Assembly: GCF_029894125.1 (NCBI RefSeq)
Contig: NZ_JARXYZ010000009.1
Coordinates: forward strand, 215,297-279,296
Source of the DNA: Kitasatospora sp. MAA19
GTDB taxonomy: Bacteria > Actinomycetota > Actinomycetes > Streptomycetales > Streptomycetaceae
Direction: 5' to 3'
DNA: 64,000 nucleotides
The position numbers and the translations under genes were made by a program. The notes beneath the pieces are model-generated. The model saw only the letters and a program-made list of their open reading frames with translations, was not told the origin of the DNA and did not search any database. Below, piece by piece: positions 7,123 through 15,993 of this stretch. Positions within the stretch are counted from its first letter, which is position 1. Each line of letters begins with the position of its first letter.

Positions 7123-10100
7123 ATGACGTCCAGGGGCTGGAAGTTCTGGGTGGACCGGGGCGGAACCTTCACCGATGTGGCCGCGCTGGCCCCCGACGGC
7201 CGTCTGCTGACCCACAAGCTGCTCTCGCACGACCCGGCCCGCTACCGCGACCCCGCCGTGGCGGGGATCCGGGCCCTGCTGCCGCCCGGAGCGCGCATCG
7301 AGGCGGTCCGGATGGGCACCACGGTGGCCACCAACGCCCTGTTGGAACGCACCGGCGAGCCGACCGCACTGGTGATCACGCGAGGCTTCGCGGACGCGCT
7401 GCGGATCGGCTACCAGGACCGGCCGCAGATCTTCGCCCGCGAGATCGTCCTGCCCGAGCCGCTGTACGCCCGGGTGGTCGAGGTGGACGAGCGGGTCACC
7501 GCCGACGGCACGGTGCTACGCCCGCCCGACCTCGACCGGCTCGCCGAGGACCTGCGCGGCTGCCTGCGCGACGGCATCCGGTCCGTCGCCGTGGTCTGCC
7601 TGCACAGCTACCTGCACCCCGCGCACGAGCGGGCGATCGGCCGCTTGGCCGCGCAACTCGGCTTCGCCCAGGTGTCGTTGTCCAGTGAGGCCAGCCCGCT
7701 GATGAAGCTGGTGCCGCGCGGGGACACCGCCGTGGTGGACGCCTACCTCTCCCCCGGCCTGCGGCGCTACGTCCGGCAGGTGGCCGAAGAACTGGCCGAT
7801 GTCCGCCTGATGTTCATGCAGTCCAACGGCGGCCTGGCCGAGGCCGGGCACTTCCGGGGCAAGGACGCCATCCTCTCCGGCCCGGCCGGCGGCATCGTCG
7901 GCATGGTGCGGATGTCCCGACTGGCGGGCTACGAAAGGGTGATCGGATTCGACATGGGCGGCACGTCGACGGACGTCTCGCACTTCGCGGGCGAGTACGA
8001 GCGAGTGGTGACCACCCAGGTCGCCGGGGTGCGACTGCGGGCGCCGATGCTCGCCATCCACACCGTCGCGGCGGGCGGCGGATCGGTGCTGCGCTTCGAC
8101 GGCGGGCGCCTCCAGGTCGGACCGGACTCGGCCGGGGCCGATCCCGGGCCCGCCTGCTACCGGCGCGGCGGGCCGCTCACCGTCACCGACGCCAACCTGC
8201 TGCTCGGCCGGATCCAGGCCGAGCACTTCCCACGCGTCTTCGGCCCGAACGGCGACCAGCCCCTCGACGTCGAACCGGCCGGACGTCAGTTCTCGGAACT
8301 GGCCGAGGGCATCGGGGGATTGTCACGGGAGGAGGTCGCCGAGGGCTTCCTGCGGATCGCGGTCGGCAACATCGCCAACGCCATCAAACGGATCTCCGTC
8401 CAGCAGGGCCACGACGTCACCCGTTACGCGCTGACCACCTTCGGCGGCGCGGGCGGCCAGCACGCCTGCGCGGTGGCGGAGGCGCTGGGCATCCGCACCG
8501 TGCTGGTCCCGCCGATGGCCGGGGTGCTCTCCGCCCTCGGGATCGGCCTGGCCGATACCACCGTCCTGCGTGAGCACGCCGTGGAACGGCCCTTGGCCGC
8601 CGAGGAGATGACCGCCCTCCGGGCACGCGCCGACGAGCTTGCGGCGGCCGCCACCGCCGAGCTGCTCGACCAGGGCACCCCGCCGGATCGGATCCGGCTG
8701 ACATACCGGGCCCGGCTGCGCTACCAGGGCACCGACACCACCCTCACCATCCAGCTGGGCGAAGTCTCCGCGATGGCCGCCGAGTTCGAGGACCGACACC
8801 GGGCCACCTACTCCTTCCTCATGGACCGCCCGATCGTCGTCGAGGCCGTCGCCGTCGAAGGCACCGGCCTCTCCGAGCAGCCCGAACTCGACGCCCTCTC
8901 CCCCGCGCCCACGTCCACGGCCAAGCCCGTCGCCGTCCGCCTCTACGCCGGCGGGAGGTGGCGCCGCGTCCCGCTGTTGGAGCGCGAGTCGATGCGGCCG
9001 GAGTCCGTCGTGACCGGCCCAGCCGTGATCGCCGAGGTCAACGCCACTACCGTGGTGGACGACGGCTGGCGGGCGACCGTGGCGCCGGCCGGGCACCTGC
9101 TGGTCGAGCTGGTCGGGGGCCACACCGAGGAGACCCTGCCGACCGCCGCCGACCCCGTCCTGCTGGAGGTCTTCAACAACCTCTTCATGGCCATCGCCCA
9201 ACAGATGGGCGCCCGACTGGAGTCCACCGCCCAGTCGGTCAACATCAAGGAGCGGCTGGACTTCTCCTGCGCCCTCTTCGACCCGGACGGCAACCTGGTC
9301 GCCAACGCCCCGCACATCCCGGTCCACCTCGGTTCGATGGGCACCACCGTCAAGGAGGTGATCCGTCGCCGGGGCCCGCGGCTGCGCCCCGGCGACACCT
9401 ACGCCGTCAACGATCCGTACCACGGCGGCACCCATCTGCCCGACATCACCGTGGTGACCCCGGTCTTCGACCCGTCCGGCCGCGAGCCGCTGTTCTACGT
9501 CGCCTCCCGGGGCCACCATGCCGAGATCGGTGGCATCACCCCGGGCTCGATGCCCGCCACCAGCCGCGAGATCCACGAGGAGGGCGTGCTGTTCGACACC
9601 TGGCCGCTGGTGGTGGAAGGACGGCTGCGCGAGGCGGAGACCGTACGGCTGCTCACCGAGGCGCCCCACCCGTCCCGCGACCCGGACACCAACCTCGCCG
9701 ACCTGCGGGCTCAGATCGCCGCCAACCGCAAGGGCGTGGAGGAGGTGAACGCGATGATCGACCACTTCGGCCTCGACGTCGTCCAGGCCTACATGCGGCA
9801 CGTCCAGGACAACGCCGAGCAGGCCGTGCGCCGAGCCATCGACGGCCTGACCGACGGCGCCTACCGCTACGAGACCGACTCCGGCGCCGTGATCGCCGTC
9901 TCGGTGCGCGTGGACCGCCAGGCCCGCAGCGCGACCATCGACTTCACCGGCACCTCGCCCCAGCTCGACAGCAACCTCAACGCACCGTCCGCCGTCGTCA
10001 CCGCCGCCGTGCTGTACGTCTTCCGCACCTTGGTCGCCGAGGACATCCCGCTCAACGACGGCTGCCTGCGCCCGCTGCGGATCGTCGTGCCGCCCGGTTC

Positions 10101-10674
10101 GATGCTCGCCCCTGCCTACCCCGCCGCCGTCGCCGCCGGCAACGTCGAAACCTCCCAGGCCATCACGGGTGCCCTCTACGCCGCGCTCGGCGTCCAGGCC
10201 GAAGGGTCCGGCACGATGAACAACCTCAGCTTCGGCAACGCGCACCACCAGTACTACGAGACCATCGCCTCCGGCTCCGGCGCCGGCCCGGGCTTCCACG
10301 GCGCCGATGTCGTCCAGACCCACATGACCAACTCCCGCCTCACCGACCCCGAAGTCCTGGAGTGGCGCCTGCCCGTCCTCGTCGAGGAGTTCGCCGTCCG
10401 CCCCGGTAGCGGTGGAAAGGGCCGCTGGCACGGCGGCAACGGAGCGGTGCGCCGATTGCGCTTCCGCGAGCCCATGACGGTCAGCATCCTCTCCTGCCAC
10501 CGCCGCGTGCCCCCGTACGGGCTGGCAGGCGGCTCCCCGGGTTCTCTCGGGGTCAACCGGATCCTGCATGCCGACGGCAGCACCGAGGTCCTGCCCGGCT
10601 GCGGCGTCGCCGACCTGACGGCCGGCGACGCGCTGGAAATCCGCACGCCCGGTGGGGGTGGATACGGCAGCTGA
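7123..10674 (+). CDS. 5-oxoprolinase / N-methylhydantoinase (HyuA-HyuB fusion)
   Basis: A 1183-residue fused enzyme. Residues 1-690 are HyuA-type, with an ASKHA-like ATPase ([32 protein letters not shown], and [15 protein letters not shown]). Residues 690-1180 are HyuB-type ([43 protein letters not shown]). The length matches eukaryote-like and bacterial OPLAH 5-oxoprolinases, which cleave 5-oxo-L-proline to glutamate at the expense of ATP; hydantoinase activity is the alternative. Both halves are intact. ATG at 7123 follows GGCGGAGGGAG. It is not a dormancy gene by family and may have been inserted in the island. Confidence 0.9.
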   Translation: MTSRGWKFWVDRGGTFTDVAALAPDGRLLTHKLLSHDPARYRDPAVAGIRALLPPGARIEAVRMGTTVATNALLERTGEPTALVITRGFADALRIGYQDRPQIFAREIVLPEPLYARVVEVDERVTADGTVLRPPDLDRLAEDLRGCLRDGIRSVAVVCLHSYLHPAHERAIGRLAAQLGFAQVSLSSEASPLMKLVPRGDTAVVDAYLSPGLRRYVRQVAEELADVRLMFMQSNGGLAEAGHFRGKDAILSGPAGGIVGMVRMSRLAGYERVIGFDMGGTSTDVSHFAGEYERVVTTQVAGVRLRAPMLAIHTVAAGGGSVLRFDGGRLQVGPDSAGADPGPACYRRGGPLTVTDANLLLGRIQAEHFPRVFGPNGDQPLDVEPAGRQFSELAEGIGGLSREEVAEGFLRIAVGNIANAIKRISVQQGHDVTRYALTTFGGAGGQHACAVAEALGIRTVLVPPMAGVLSALGIGLADTTVLREHAVERPLAAEEMTALRARADELAAAATAELLDQGTPPDRIRLTYRARLRYQGTDTTLTIQLGEVSAMAAEFEDRHRATYSFLMDRPIVVEAVAVEGTGLSEQPELDALSPAPTSTAKPVAVRLYAGGRWRRVPLLERESMRPESVVTGPAVIAEVNATTVVDDGWRATVAPAGHLLVELVGGHTEETLPTAADPVLLEVFNNLFMAIAQQMGARLESTAQSVNIKERLDFSCALFDPDGNLVANAPHIPVHLGSMGTTVKEVIRRRGPRLRPGDTYAVNDPYHGGTHLPDITVVTPVFDPSGREPLFYVASRGHHAEIGGITPGSMPATSREIHEEGVLFDTWPLVVEGRLREAETVRLLTEAPHPSRDPDTNLADLRAQIAANRKGVEEVNAMIDHFGLDVVQAYMRHVQDNAEQAVRRAIDGLTDGAYRYETDSGAVIAVSVRVDRQARSATIDFTGTSPQLDSNLNAPSAVVTAAVLYVFRTLVAEDIPLNDGCLRPLRIVVPPGSMLAPAYPAAVAAGNVETSQAITGALYAALGVQAEGSGTMNNLSFGNAHHQYYETIASGSGAGPGFHGADVVQTHMTNSRLTDPEVLEWRLPVLVEEFAVRPGSGGKGRWHGGNGAVRRLRFREPMTVSILSCHRRVPPYGLAGGSPGSLGVNRILHADGSTEVLPGCGVADLTAGDALEIRTPGGGGYGS

Positions 10675-10773
10675 CGGCCGCAGTGCCCGGTGGCCGGGCC
10701 GCGGGTTCCTTCCCACCCCGCCGCCGTTATACGTTTAACCCCGCCAGTTGGCTCACCCCTGAGGAGTTACGTC

Positions 10774-11256
10774 ATGGCCGATGACATCCGCACCCACCTG
10801 CTCGGGGCCATCGGGCTCGCGGCCGGCGCGCGCGAGCACGGCAACCACCCCTTCGGCGCGCTGCTGACCGGCCCGGACGGCAGCGTCCTGCTCACGGCCG
10901 AGAACACCGTGCTGACGGACCACGACGTCACCGGCCACGCGGAGATCAATCTGGTGCGATTGGCCTCGCGCACCCTGGCCCCGGCCCAACTCGCCGGAGC
11001 CACCCTGTACACCAGCACCGAGCCGTGCGCGATGTGCGCCGGGGCGATCTACTGGAGCGGCATCCGGCGGGTCGTCTACGCCCTCGCCGCCACCGAACTG
11101 AACGACCTCGCGGGCGCGGACCCGGACGAGCCGCTGCTCGACCTGCCGTGCCGCCAGGTCTTCGCGGCCGGCGGCGGCACCGTCGAGGTGTCGGGCCCGC
11201 ACCTGTACGACGAGGCAGCCGCCGTGCACGCGGGGTACTGGGAAATCACCGGCTGA
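10774..11256 (+). CDS. nucleoside deaminase (CMP/dCMP deaminase superfamily)
   Basis: A 160-residue zinc-dependent deaminase. The zinc motifs are both present: HAE at about residue 54 (VTGHAEINLVRLA) and PCAMC at about residues 83-87 (STEPCAMCAGAIYWSG). It fits the guanine-deaminase/tRNA-adenosine-deaminase-like branch rather than cytidine deaminase proper; the exact substrate cannot be told. ATG 10774 follows GAGGAG. An AT-rich island TTATACGTTT about 45 bp upstream could be a -10 region. It follows the oxoprolinase by 99 bp on the same strand. Confidence 0.85.
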   Translation: MADDIRTHLLGAIGLAAGAREHGNHPFGALLTGPDGSVLLTAENTVLTDHDVTGHAEINLVRLASRTLAPAQLAGATLYTSTEPCAMCAGAIYWSGIRRVVYALAATELNDLAGADPDEPLLDLPCRQVFAAGGGTVEVSGPHLYDEAAAVHAGYWEITG

Positions 11257-11322
11257 AACCGTACGACGGCCTGTGGTCTGGGCGTTCACGGCGCGGACGG
11301 GCAGACGGTGCGGGCATCGCGA

Positions 11323-11505
11323 CTATGCGAAGGTGCCCCGGCGCACCGCGGAGGCGACGGCGCCGACCGCCAGGACAGCCCGGTGCGGCACCTGGAACCG
11401 GGGGTGAATGGCCGCCGGCGCGTGCGCCAGGTGGCGGTCGCGGGCCATCGCGAGCGTCGTCCGGGAGACGCCGAGGATCAAGGCCACGAACTCGCTCGCG
11501 TACTG
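11323..11505 (-). pseudogene. APC-family amino-acid permease remnant
   Basis: In the minus frame that stops at 11323 the sequence reads VALILGVSRTTLAMARDRHL, then IHPRFQVPHRAVLAVGAV. This is the conserved loop and following helix of APC permeases (SRTxxAMARDxxLPxxLxxVHPRFxVPHRA). Upstream of about 11505 the frame loses all resemblance and no transmembrane pattern follows. The stretch 11257-11671 has no other gene that I can support. Confidence 0.65.
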
Positions 11506-11671
11506 GACTGCGTGACAAGGCGGCTGGCCATCTACGCGGTCGAAGGAGCCGACACCGCCCGGTGCTCCTGAGGACACCTCAGGCACCGGCTCCTGGTCCG
11601 AAAGCGGGTCTTTCGCATGTCCGGGCACCGTCCAGGAAGCGGGCAGCTCTCGTGCCGGAGCAGACGGCAAA

Positions 11672-11701
11672 GCGCCCCGCACGTGGATCCGTGCAGGGCG
11701 C
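11672..11701 (-). terminator. rho-independent-type terminator of cspA
   Basis: A 12-bp stem (arms 11672-11683 and 11690-11701, one G-U pair) closes a 6-nt loop, followed on the minus strand by TTTGCC. It lies 19 nt beyond the cold-shock gene stop. Confidence 0.75.
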
Positions 11702-11719
11702 CCGCTCGTTCACTGAAGG

Positions 11720-11923
11720 TCAGGCGGGGCGGATGTGCTCCGCCTGCGGGCCCTTCTGACCCTGCACGACATCGAAGGTCACCTTCTGACCCTCCTGGAG
11801 TTCACGGAAGCCCTGGGCGTCGATGTTCGAGTAGTGGGCGAACACGTCGGCCCCGCCGCCATCCTGCTCGATGAAGCCGAAGCCCTTCTCGGCGTTGAAC
11901 CACTTCACAGTTCCGGTAGCCAT
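11720..11923 (-). CDS. cspA: cold-shock protein (CspA family)
   Basis: A 67-residue OB-fold protein with both nucleic-acid-binding motifs: [18 protein letters not shown] (RNP1 type, residues 7-24) and DVFAHYSNI (RNP2 type). The length and the ending [11 protein letters not shown] are those of streptomycete single-domain cold-shock proteins, which melt RNA secondary structure in the cytosol. ATG 11923 follows AAGGAG. It lies alone with its own terminator and a long untranslated leader, which is normal for the family. The gene symbol is by family; streptomycetes have several paralogues. Confidence 0.95.
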   Translation of the reverse strand: MATGTVKWFNAEKGFGFIEQDGGGADVFAHYSNIDAQGFRELQEGQKVTFDVVQGQKGPQAEHIRPA

Positions 11924-12070
11924 GCGTTTCTCCTTCAAGGGAAACTGATCGGTCCCACAAGTGCGGGCCCGGAGGTGATCGCCCTGGTCCGGAGAGGCGC
12001 TGAACAGCAAGAGCGCCCACGGCATGTCACCGCGGGCGAGAACTTCGGAACCACGACTGCTTGATAAGAA
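11924..12070 (-). promoter_or_regulatory. probable long 5' leader of cspA
   Basis: No ORF of quality is seen on either strand over these bases, and an AT-richer patch with AAGAACG lies near 12060-12075 (read as TAACGTTCTTATCAAG on the minus strand), a likely promoter zone. Cold-shock genes usually have leaders of this length that fold differently with temperature. The exact start of transcription cannot be read from sequence. Confidence 0.35.
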
Positions 12071-12479
12071 CGTTACTCCGCAGGGATTCACACGGCCAGC
12101 GAAACCGAGAAGGACACGCAGCGGACGAAAACCTGCAAGGTGGGCTCCCTTCGCCGGCATTGTCCGGATCAGGTGTTGGAGGTCGCCTTCCGGTCCCACA
12201 GACCTTCCGGCCTCTCAGCCCGACCGTCGACAAACAGCCTCGCGCGGAGCCTCCGCCCATCACCCGAGGCCCATCCGGTCGAACTCCCTCGCTCGCCCTG
12301 CAGGCCACTACCCACCATACTCCCGTCACTCCCGTCCCTGCCCGACACCAGGGCCGACCTGATCAGGGCCCATCATCGGCGGCGGTGTGGGCCCATCGGA
12401 CCACGCCAGGACGACTCCGCACGACCGAGGATGAAAGCACCCCGGCCGACTTCCCGAGCACGACGAGGAGGCGGAGAGC
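12065..12479. other. 415-bp region with no supported gene
   Basis: Short open frames on both strands have poor codon pattern and no family resemblance. The one notable item is the OsdR-like palindrome at 12388-12403 that lies before the gene at 12480. Confidence 0.5.
12388..12403. promoter_or_regulatory. OsdR/DevR-like palindrome 5
   Basis: TGGGCCCATCGGACCA matches 12 of 16 bases of AGGGCCGATCGGCCCT and lies 77 bp before the Rv1733c-like chimera at 12480, again a member family of the mycobacterial DosR regulon. Confidence 0.4.
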
Positions 12480-12827
12480 ATGCGCACACACTCAGGCTGC
12501 GGCAATCCGGTACGCCGGACCTCCGATCGCGTCCAGTGGTGGCTCTCCCACATCCTGCTCGCCATCATGGTCGTCGGCCTCCCTGCCGCCGTCGTCAGCA
12601 CCGGCCTGTTGACCTACCACGCCCAGCTGAACACCGCGCAGGCGCAACACGCGCCCCGACACCCCGTGACCGCACCCACGGACGACCTCGTCGAAGTCCT
12701 GGACCGCGCGACCGCCGAGCCGCCGATCCTCGTGCTGGACGACGGCCGGCTGGTCGGCCTGGTCACCGCCGAGGAGCTCACCAGGATCGCCCGCACCCGA
12801 CTTCCCGCCGCCACGCACGGAGCGTGA
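12480..12827 (+). CDS. chimeric protein: Rv1733c-like membrane N-terminus joined to a CBS-domain end
   Basis: A 115-residue ORF. Residues 8-50 ([20 protein letters not shown], then a hydrophobic helix ending near GLLTYHAQL) match the start of the Rv1733c-family membrane proteins of DosR regulons, which are normally about 200 residues with a second helix. Residues 68-105 ([20 protein letters not shown], then [14 protein letters not shown]) are the end of a CBS domain, as in the site-2-protease/CBS proteins (Rip3-like) of the same regulons. An in-frame deletion between two neighbouring genes would explain this. ATG 12480 follows GGAGG. It may still be expressed, but normal function is unlikely. 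Confidence 0.55.
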   Translation: MRTHSGCGNPVRRTSDRVQWWLSHILLAIMVVGLPAAVVSTGLLTYHAQLNTAQAQHAPRHPVTAPTDDLVEVLDRATAEPPILVLDDGRLVGLVTAEELTRIARTRLPAATHGA

Positions 12828-12883
12828 ACCTTCGCCTCATCCCGAACGATGGCAGGCCCTGCGGCCGCCCTCCCGGGACGCCG

Positions 12884-13110
12884 ATAACCGACACCGAGAC
12901 CCTCAACTCGCGGATCAAGGAGATCCTCGACGGCCTCACCCAGCGCTGGGGCGTCTTCGTCCTGGTGGTCGAGCTGAAGGACATCGAGCTACCTCAGAGC
13001 ATGCAGCGCGCGATGGCCCGGCAGGCGGAGGCCGAACGCGAGAGGCGCGCCGAGATCATCGCCGCCGAGGGCGAGGCGCTGAGCGCCGGGCGCCTCGCCG
13101 AGGCCAGCGC
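12884..13110 (+). pseudogene. SPFH/stomatin-like protein remnant
   Basis: From 12884 the frame reads [39 protein letters not shown] and [17 protein letters not shown]. These are the end of the SPFH (prohibitin/slipin) domain and the start of its coiled coil. Family proteins have about 150 residues before and 80 after these motifs; neither is present. No start codon with a ribosome site precedes it. After about 13110 the same open frame continues to 13324 with unrelated Pro/Gly-rich sequence. Confidence 0.75.
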
Positions 13111-13320
13111 TCGGACGACGGGGGCGCCGATGCCGTCGCGGACCGCGGGTCCGCTGATGCCCAGGGTTCGCGGCGGTACGGGCGTGCCACGGCGACCGGG
13201 CCGGAGGATCCTGAATAACAGCGGGCCGACCGGCAGCCATGCCTCCCTGGTACCCGCCGGGCCCGCCGGGCCCGCCGCACCGAGCAACCCGCTCACAGGC
13301 CGTACGAGGCGGAGGTCCCC

Positions 13321-13815
13321 ATGAACACCAGTCCCGCACAAGGTTCTCCTGGGCCGATCGTGGTCGGCGCGGACGGCTCGGAACCCGCACGCCGAGCCGT
13401 GCTCTTCGCCCTGCGCGAGGCACAGCTGCGCGGCGTCGGCGTGCGGGCCGTCTGCGTCTACGGCGGTGGCCGCGCCGGTTCGTCGGGCATGGAGCGGACC
13501 ACCTGGCCCCGCACGAGCGGCGCGCTGCCGCCGCACCTGCACGACATCGTCGCCCGCGAGGTCACGGACTCCGTCGAGGAACTGCGACAGCAGGTCGGCG
13601 AGCCATTCGTCGAGGTCGAGGTCCGATGCGAGCGCGGCCGTCCCGCCCAGGTCCTGCTGGACGCGAGTCAGGACGCGAGCATGCTCGTGGTCGGCACCCG
13701 CGGCGCCGGCGTCTGGGGCCGCCTCGCGCTCGGCTCCACCAGCACCGAGGTCGTCCACCACGCCCGCCTCCCCGTCGTCGTCGTACCACCCGCACCCAAG
13801 GACGCGCCTGCGTGA
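13321..13815 (+). CDS. universal stress protein (UspA family)
   Basis: A 164-residue single-domain UspA protein. [20 protein letters not shown] is the N-terminal strand with the conserved Asp. The ATP-binding motif [17 protein letters not shown] (G-x2-G-x9-G-S/T) lies at about residues 125-141, and the final strand is LPVVVVPP. This is the ATP-binding class typical of DosR-type regulons, thought to slow growth under stress. ATG 13321 follows GGCGGAGGTCCCC. A perfect GGGCCC-N3-GGGCCC repeat at about 13259-13276 lies 45 bp upstream. Confidence 0.92.
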   Translation: MNTSPAQGSPGPIVVGADGSEPARRAVLFALREAQLRGVGVRAVCVYGGGRAGSSGMERTTWPRTSGALPPHLHDIVAREVTDSVEELRQQVGEPFVEVEVRCERGRPAQVLLDASQDASMLVVGTRGAGVWGRLALGSTSTEVVHHARLPVVVVPPAPKDAPA

Positions 13816-13856
13816 TCGGCGCGCGACCCTGCGGACCGTCTGGAGGAGACCAGGCC

Positions 13857-14153
13857 ATGCAGCACCGGACCGTCCAGGACGTGATGACTCAGAGGGTCGT
13901 CGTCGCCCACCGCGAGACCACGTTCAAGGAGATCGCCGGACTCTTCCACCGCAACGACATCACCGGCGTGCCAGTCGTCGACGACCGCAACCACCCGGTC
14001 GGCATCGTGTCCGAGGCCGACCTGATCCGCGAGGAAGCGGGCCTGCTGGAGGAGGGCCACCCGGTCACCCGCCGGCTCCACCCGCACGAGCGCTATCGCG
14101 CCGAGGCGGAGATCGCCGTGCCGGCGCCCGCTCAGGATGCGGATGTTCCATGA
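13857..14153 (+). CDS. truncated CBS-domain protein
   Basis: A 98-residue protein. Residues 4-60 are a good first CBS motif (TVQDVMTQRVVVAHRETTFK, then TGVPVVDDRNHPVGIVSEAD). The next stretch (VTRRLHPHERYRAEAEI) is the usual linker, but the sequence ends where CBS2 and a BON domain should start. Full-length relatives are about 220 residues, so the rest has been lost. ATG 13857 follows TGGAGGAGACC. It could still dimerise through a half module, but is more likely another decaying member of the island. Confidence 0.7.
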   Translation: MQHRTVQDVMTQRVVVAHRETTFKEIAGLFHRNDITGVPVVDDRNHPVGIVSEADLIREEAGLLEEGHPVTRRLHPHERYRAEAEIAVPAPAQDADVP

Positions 14154-14303
14154 CAGGCAGGAGGCTGGAATAGACGGCTCGTCCAGAGGACTGCGGGCTC
14201 GTCCGGGCGGACCGGCACATTCGGCGGTATTCAGTGCTGATCCGCCAGAACCGACCCGACGCCTTTCGAGTCCGTAGTCCACGCCACGAAGGAGGAAAGG
14301 GTC

Positions 14304-14723
14304 ATGAGTAACGCACGGGACATCATGCACGCCGGAGTGACCTGCGTGCAGGAGAACGAAACGCTGGAGGCGGCGGCACGGCGGATGCGCGAGCTGGACG
14401 TCGGCGCCCTGCCGATCTGCGGCCCCGACAACCGGCTCCACGGAATCATCACCGACCGCGACATCGTGGTGAAGTGTCTCGCCGAGGGCAGGGACCCCAG
14501 GACCACGACGGCGGGCCAGCTCGCACAGGGCAAGCCGATCACGGTCGACGCCAATGCCGACGAGGCCGAGGTACTGCGCCTCATGGAGCAGCATCGGATC
14601 CGGCGTCTACCGGTCATCGAGGAGCACCGGCTGGTCGGCATGATCAGCGAAGCCGACATCGCGCGGCGCCTGACCAGGCAGGAGGTCGGCGACCTCGTCG
14701 AGGCGGTCTGCGCCCCAGCCTGA
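14304..14723 (+). CDS. CBS-pair protein, hypoxic response protein 1 (Hrp1)-like
   Basis: A 139-residue protein made only of two CBS motifs: ARDIMHAGVTCVQENETLEA with DVGALPICGPDNRLHGIITD, and PITVDANADEAEVLRLMEQH with RRLPVIEEHRLVGMISEADI. It is close in length and text to mycobacterial Hrp1 (Rv2626c), a secreted or surface DosR-regulon protein, and keeps the two cysteines at positions 14 and 39 that form the Hrp1 disulfide. ATG 14304 follows GAAGGAGG. It is the last intact dormancy-type gene in the island. The ligand is unknown. Confidence 0.88.
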   Translation: MSNARDIMHAGVTCVQENETLEAAARRMRELDVGALPICGPDNRLHGIITDRDIVVKCLAEGRDPRTTTAGQLAQGKPITVDANADEAEVLRLMEQHRIRRLPVIEEHRLVGMISEADIARRLTRQEVGDLVEAVCAPA

Positions 14724-15010
14724 CCCCGGGCCATCGCCAAGCGCCGCAAAGTCACGCAGGGCAACCTGTGTCGTCTTCCGCCGGTGCGGCCGCCACTCAA
14801 TGAGCGGTGTGCATCGTGAAGTTGCAGGTCACGGGCCTGGTGTGCGTCGGTTTCAGCGTGCTCACGCTGGTCGGCGGCTGGTGTCCACGGTGAAGATCGT
14901 CTGACTGGGCGGTCGGTGGGGTTCTCGGACTCTGCTGCGCCTGCCGTGGGGGTCCGCCGACGATCCGTCGCCGTGCGGATACGCCGCCGGGTCGCGGGGA
15001 GGGTATGGGG

Positions 15011-15415
15011 ATGTCGGAGCTGGAGCGGATCACGGTGCGCCGGAGCGAGCTGGACGCGCTCGCCGGGGAGTTGGGCAAGCAGCTTCAGGAGGTCCAGGCG
15101 GAGCGGGAGGAGTTGGTGATCGCCGAGCGGGTCCTGCAGCGATTGGCCGAGCAGGATCGGGCCGAGGCGGAGGCCGCCGTAGCGGAGGCGCCGGTGAAGG
15201 TGCAGGTGGCGGGGCATGCGGCGCTCCCGTGCCTGCTCGGCCCGGTCGATGATCCAGCGGCGGTCGTTCGGGTCGGAGCCGTAGAGCCGCGCCCAGGGCC
15301 GATCGCGCCCGGGTGGCCCGCCCCGGCGCCCGCTGCGACGCCGGGGCGGGGCGGGCACGGGGGGCGGGCCACATCGTCCTACTTGCGACGGCCGAAGATC
15401 CGCTTCGCGGCGTAG
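15011..15415 (+). CDS. coiled-coil hypothetical protein, C-terminus probably replaced
   Basis: A 134-residue ORF. Residues 1-60 (MSELERITVRRSELDALAGE, then a Glu/Ala-rich heptad pattern to QRLAEQDRAEAEAA) resemble an actinomycete protein that often accompanies transposases and is about 140-160 residues long. After about residue 75 the sequence becomes Pro/Gly/Arg-rich and unlike the family. It also runs 37 bp into the convergent gene at 15379. The tail is therefore probably read-through after a truncation. ATG 15011 follows GGGAGGGTAT. Confidence 0.45.
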   Translation: MSELERITVRRSELDALAGELGKQLQEVQAEREELVIAERVLQRLAEQDRAEAEAAVAEAPVKVQVAGHAALPCLLGPVDDPAAVVRVGAVEPRPGPIAPGWPAPAPAATPGRGGHGGRATSSYLRRPKIRFAA

Positions 15416-15774
15416 ATGATGCCGACGATCAGCAGGACGAAGAACAGAATGATCAGGATGATCACGACGATCAGGAACTTGCCGAGCTTGGCGAAGAAGC
15501 CCGACTTCTTCTTCTGTTCCTTGGCCGCGAGGTGGGCCGGCTCGGCCTGATCGCTCCGGGTGCTGGCGGAGACGGCCGGGCCCGCCGCGAGGCCGGCCGG
15601 GCCGGAGGCGGTGGTGGCCAGGCCGGTGGCGGTGGTGGCCAGGCCGGTGGCGGCGGCCGCGACGGGCCGGGGTGCGGCCACCGCCGTCGCGCTCGACGCC
15701 GCGGCGCTGAGGCCGACGGCGGCCAGCAGTGCCACCAGGGCGCTGGCTATCGAACGTGCGATCCGGTGAGTCAT
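15379..15774 (-). CDS. exported, membrane-anchored hypothetical protein
   Basis: A 131-residue protein with a clear signal peptide at residues 1-36 (MTHRIARSIASALVALLAAV). A low-complexity Ala/Thr/Gly linker with a repeated TGLATTA unit follows, then the charged stretch KEQKKKSGFFAKLGK. The C-terminal transmembrane helix (LIVVIILIILFFVLLIVGII) ends in the basic tail AAKRIFGRRK. I know no family for it. Such a layout suits a surface-tethered spacer or an envelope protein. ATG 15774 follows GAGGAG. It is divergent from the LCP gene, with a palindromic operator between them. Confidence 0.7.
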   Translation of the reverse strand: MTHRIARSIASALVALLAAVGLSAAASSATAVAAPRPVAAAATGLATTATGLATTASGPAGLAAGPAVSASTRSDQAEPAHLAAKEQKKKSGFFAKLGKFLIVVIILIILFFVLLIVGIIYAAKRIFGRRK

Positions 15775-15880
15775 CGTGCTCCTCGTACGGGTTCTGAGCA
15801 GCACAGAAGAGCCTGACCGACCGGATCCGTTGGTCTGACCAGGTGGTTTTCTCATCTGCGCCTAGTATGCTCCACTGAAG

Positions 15881-15898
15881 TTCTACAGCGGTGTAGAA
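15881..15898. promoter_or_regulatory. palindromic operator A (TTCTACA-N4-TGTAGAA)
   Basis: A perfect 7-4-7 inverted repeat between the divergent starts at 15774 and 15994. TAGTAT at 15863-15868 just beside it is a likely -10 element. A second palindrome of the same build occurs at 19003-19020. The regulator is unknown; the TACA/TGTA arms recall BlaI/CopY boxes, but those have a 2-bp spacer. Confidence 0.6.
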
Positions 15899-15993
15899 GT
15901 TTACCGACGGGCCTGCCCGGATCGGCTCCGGCCCCGGTCACGCGCGCCCGCCGGTCCGACGGGGGTTTCGTGGCAACTGTGGAGGATGACGAC

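Noticed and set aside
3735..7217. Very long minus-strand open frame (over 1100 codons)
   Set aside because: It runs antisense to the flavodoxin and PhoU-like genes and through the dehydrogenase in another frame; composition is Arg/Gly/Pro-rich, with no domains.
8323..10716. Minus-strand open frame opposite the oxoprolinase
   Set aside because: Antisense of a well-conserved 1183-residue enzyme; the translation is low complexity (Gly/Val/Asp) and has no start signal.
11031..11760. Plus-strand frame overlapping the deaminase and the region after it
   Set aside because: Shadow frame; the minus-strand permease fossil and the cspA terminator explain the parts that look structured.
15085..15372. 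Minus-strand frames reading RLYGSDPNDRRWIIDRAEQA opposite the coiled-coil ORF
   Set aside because: The short stretch looks protein-like but has no start, no continuation and no recognised family; it may be a fossil of a gene lost next to the transposase-associated protein, which I could not support.
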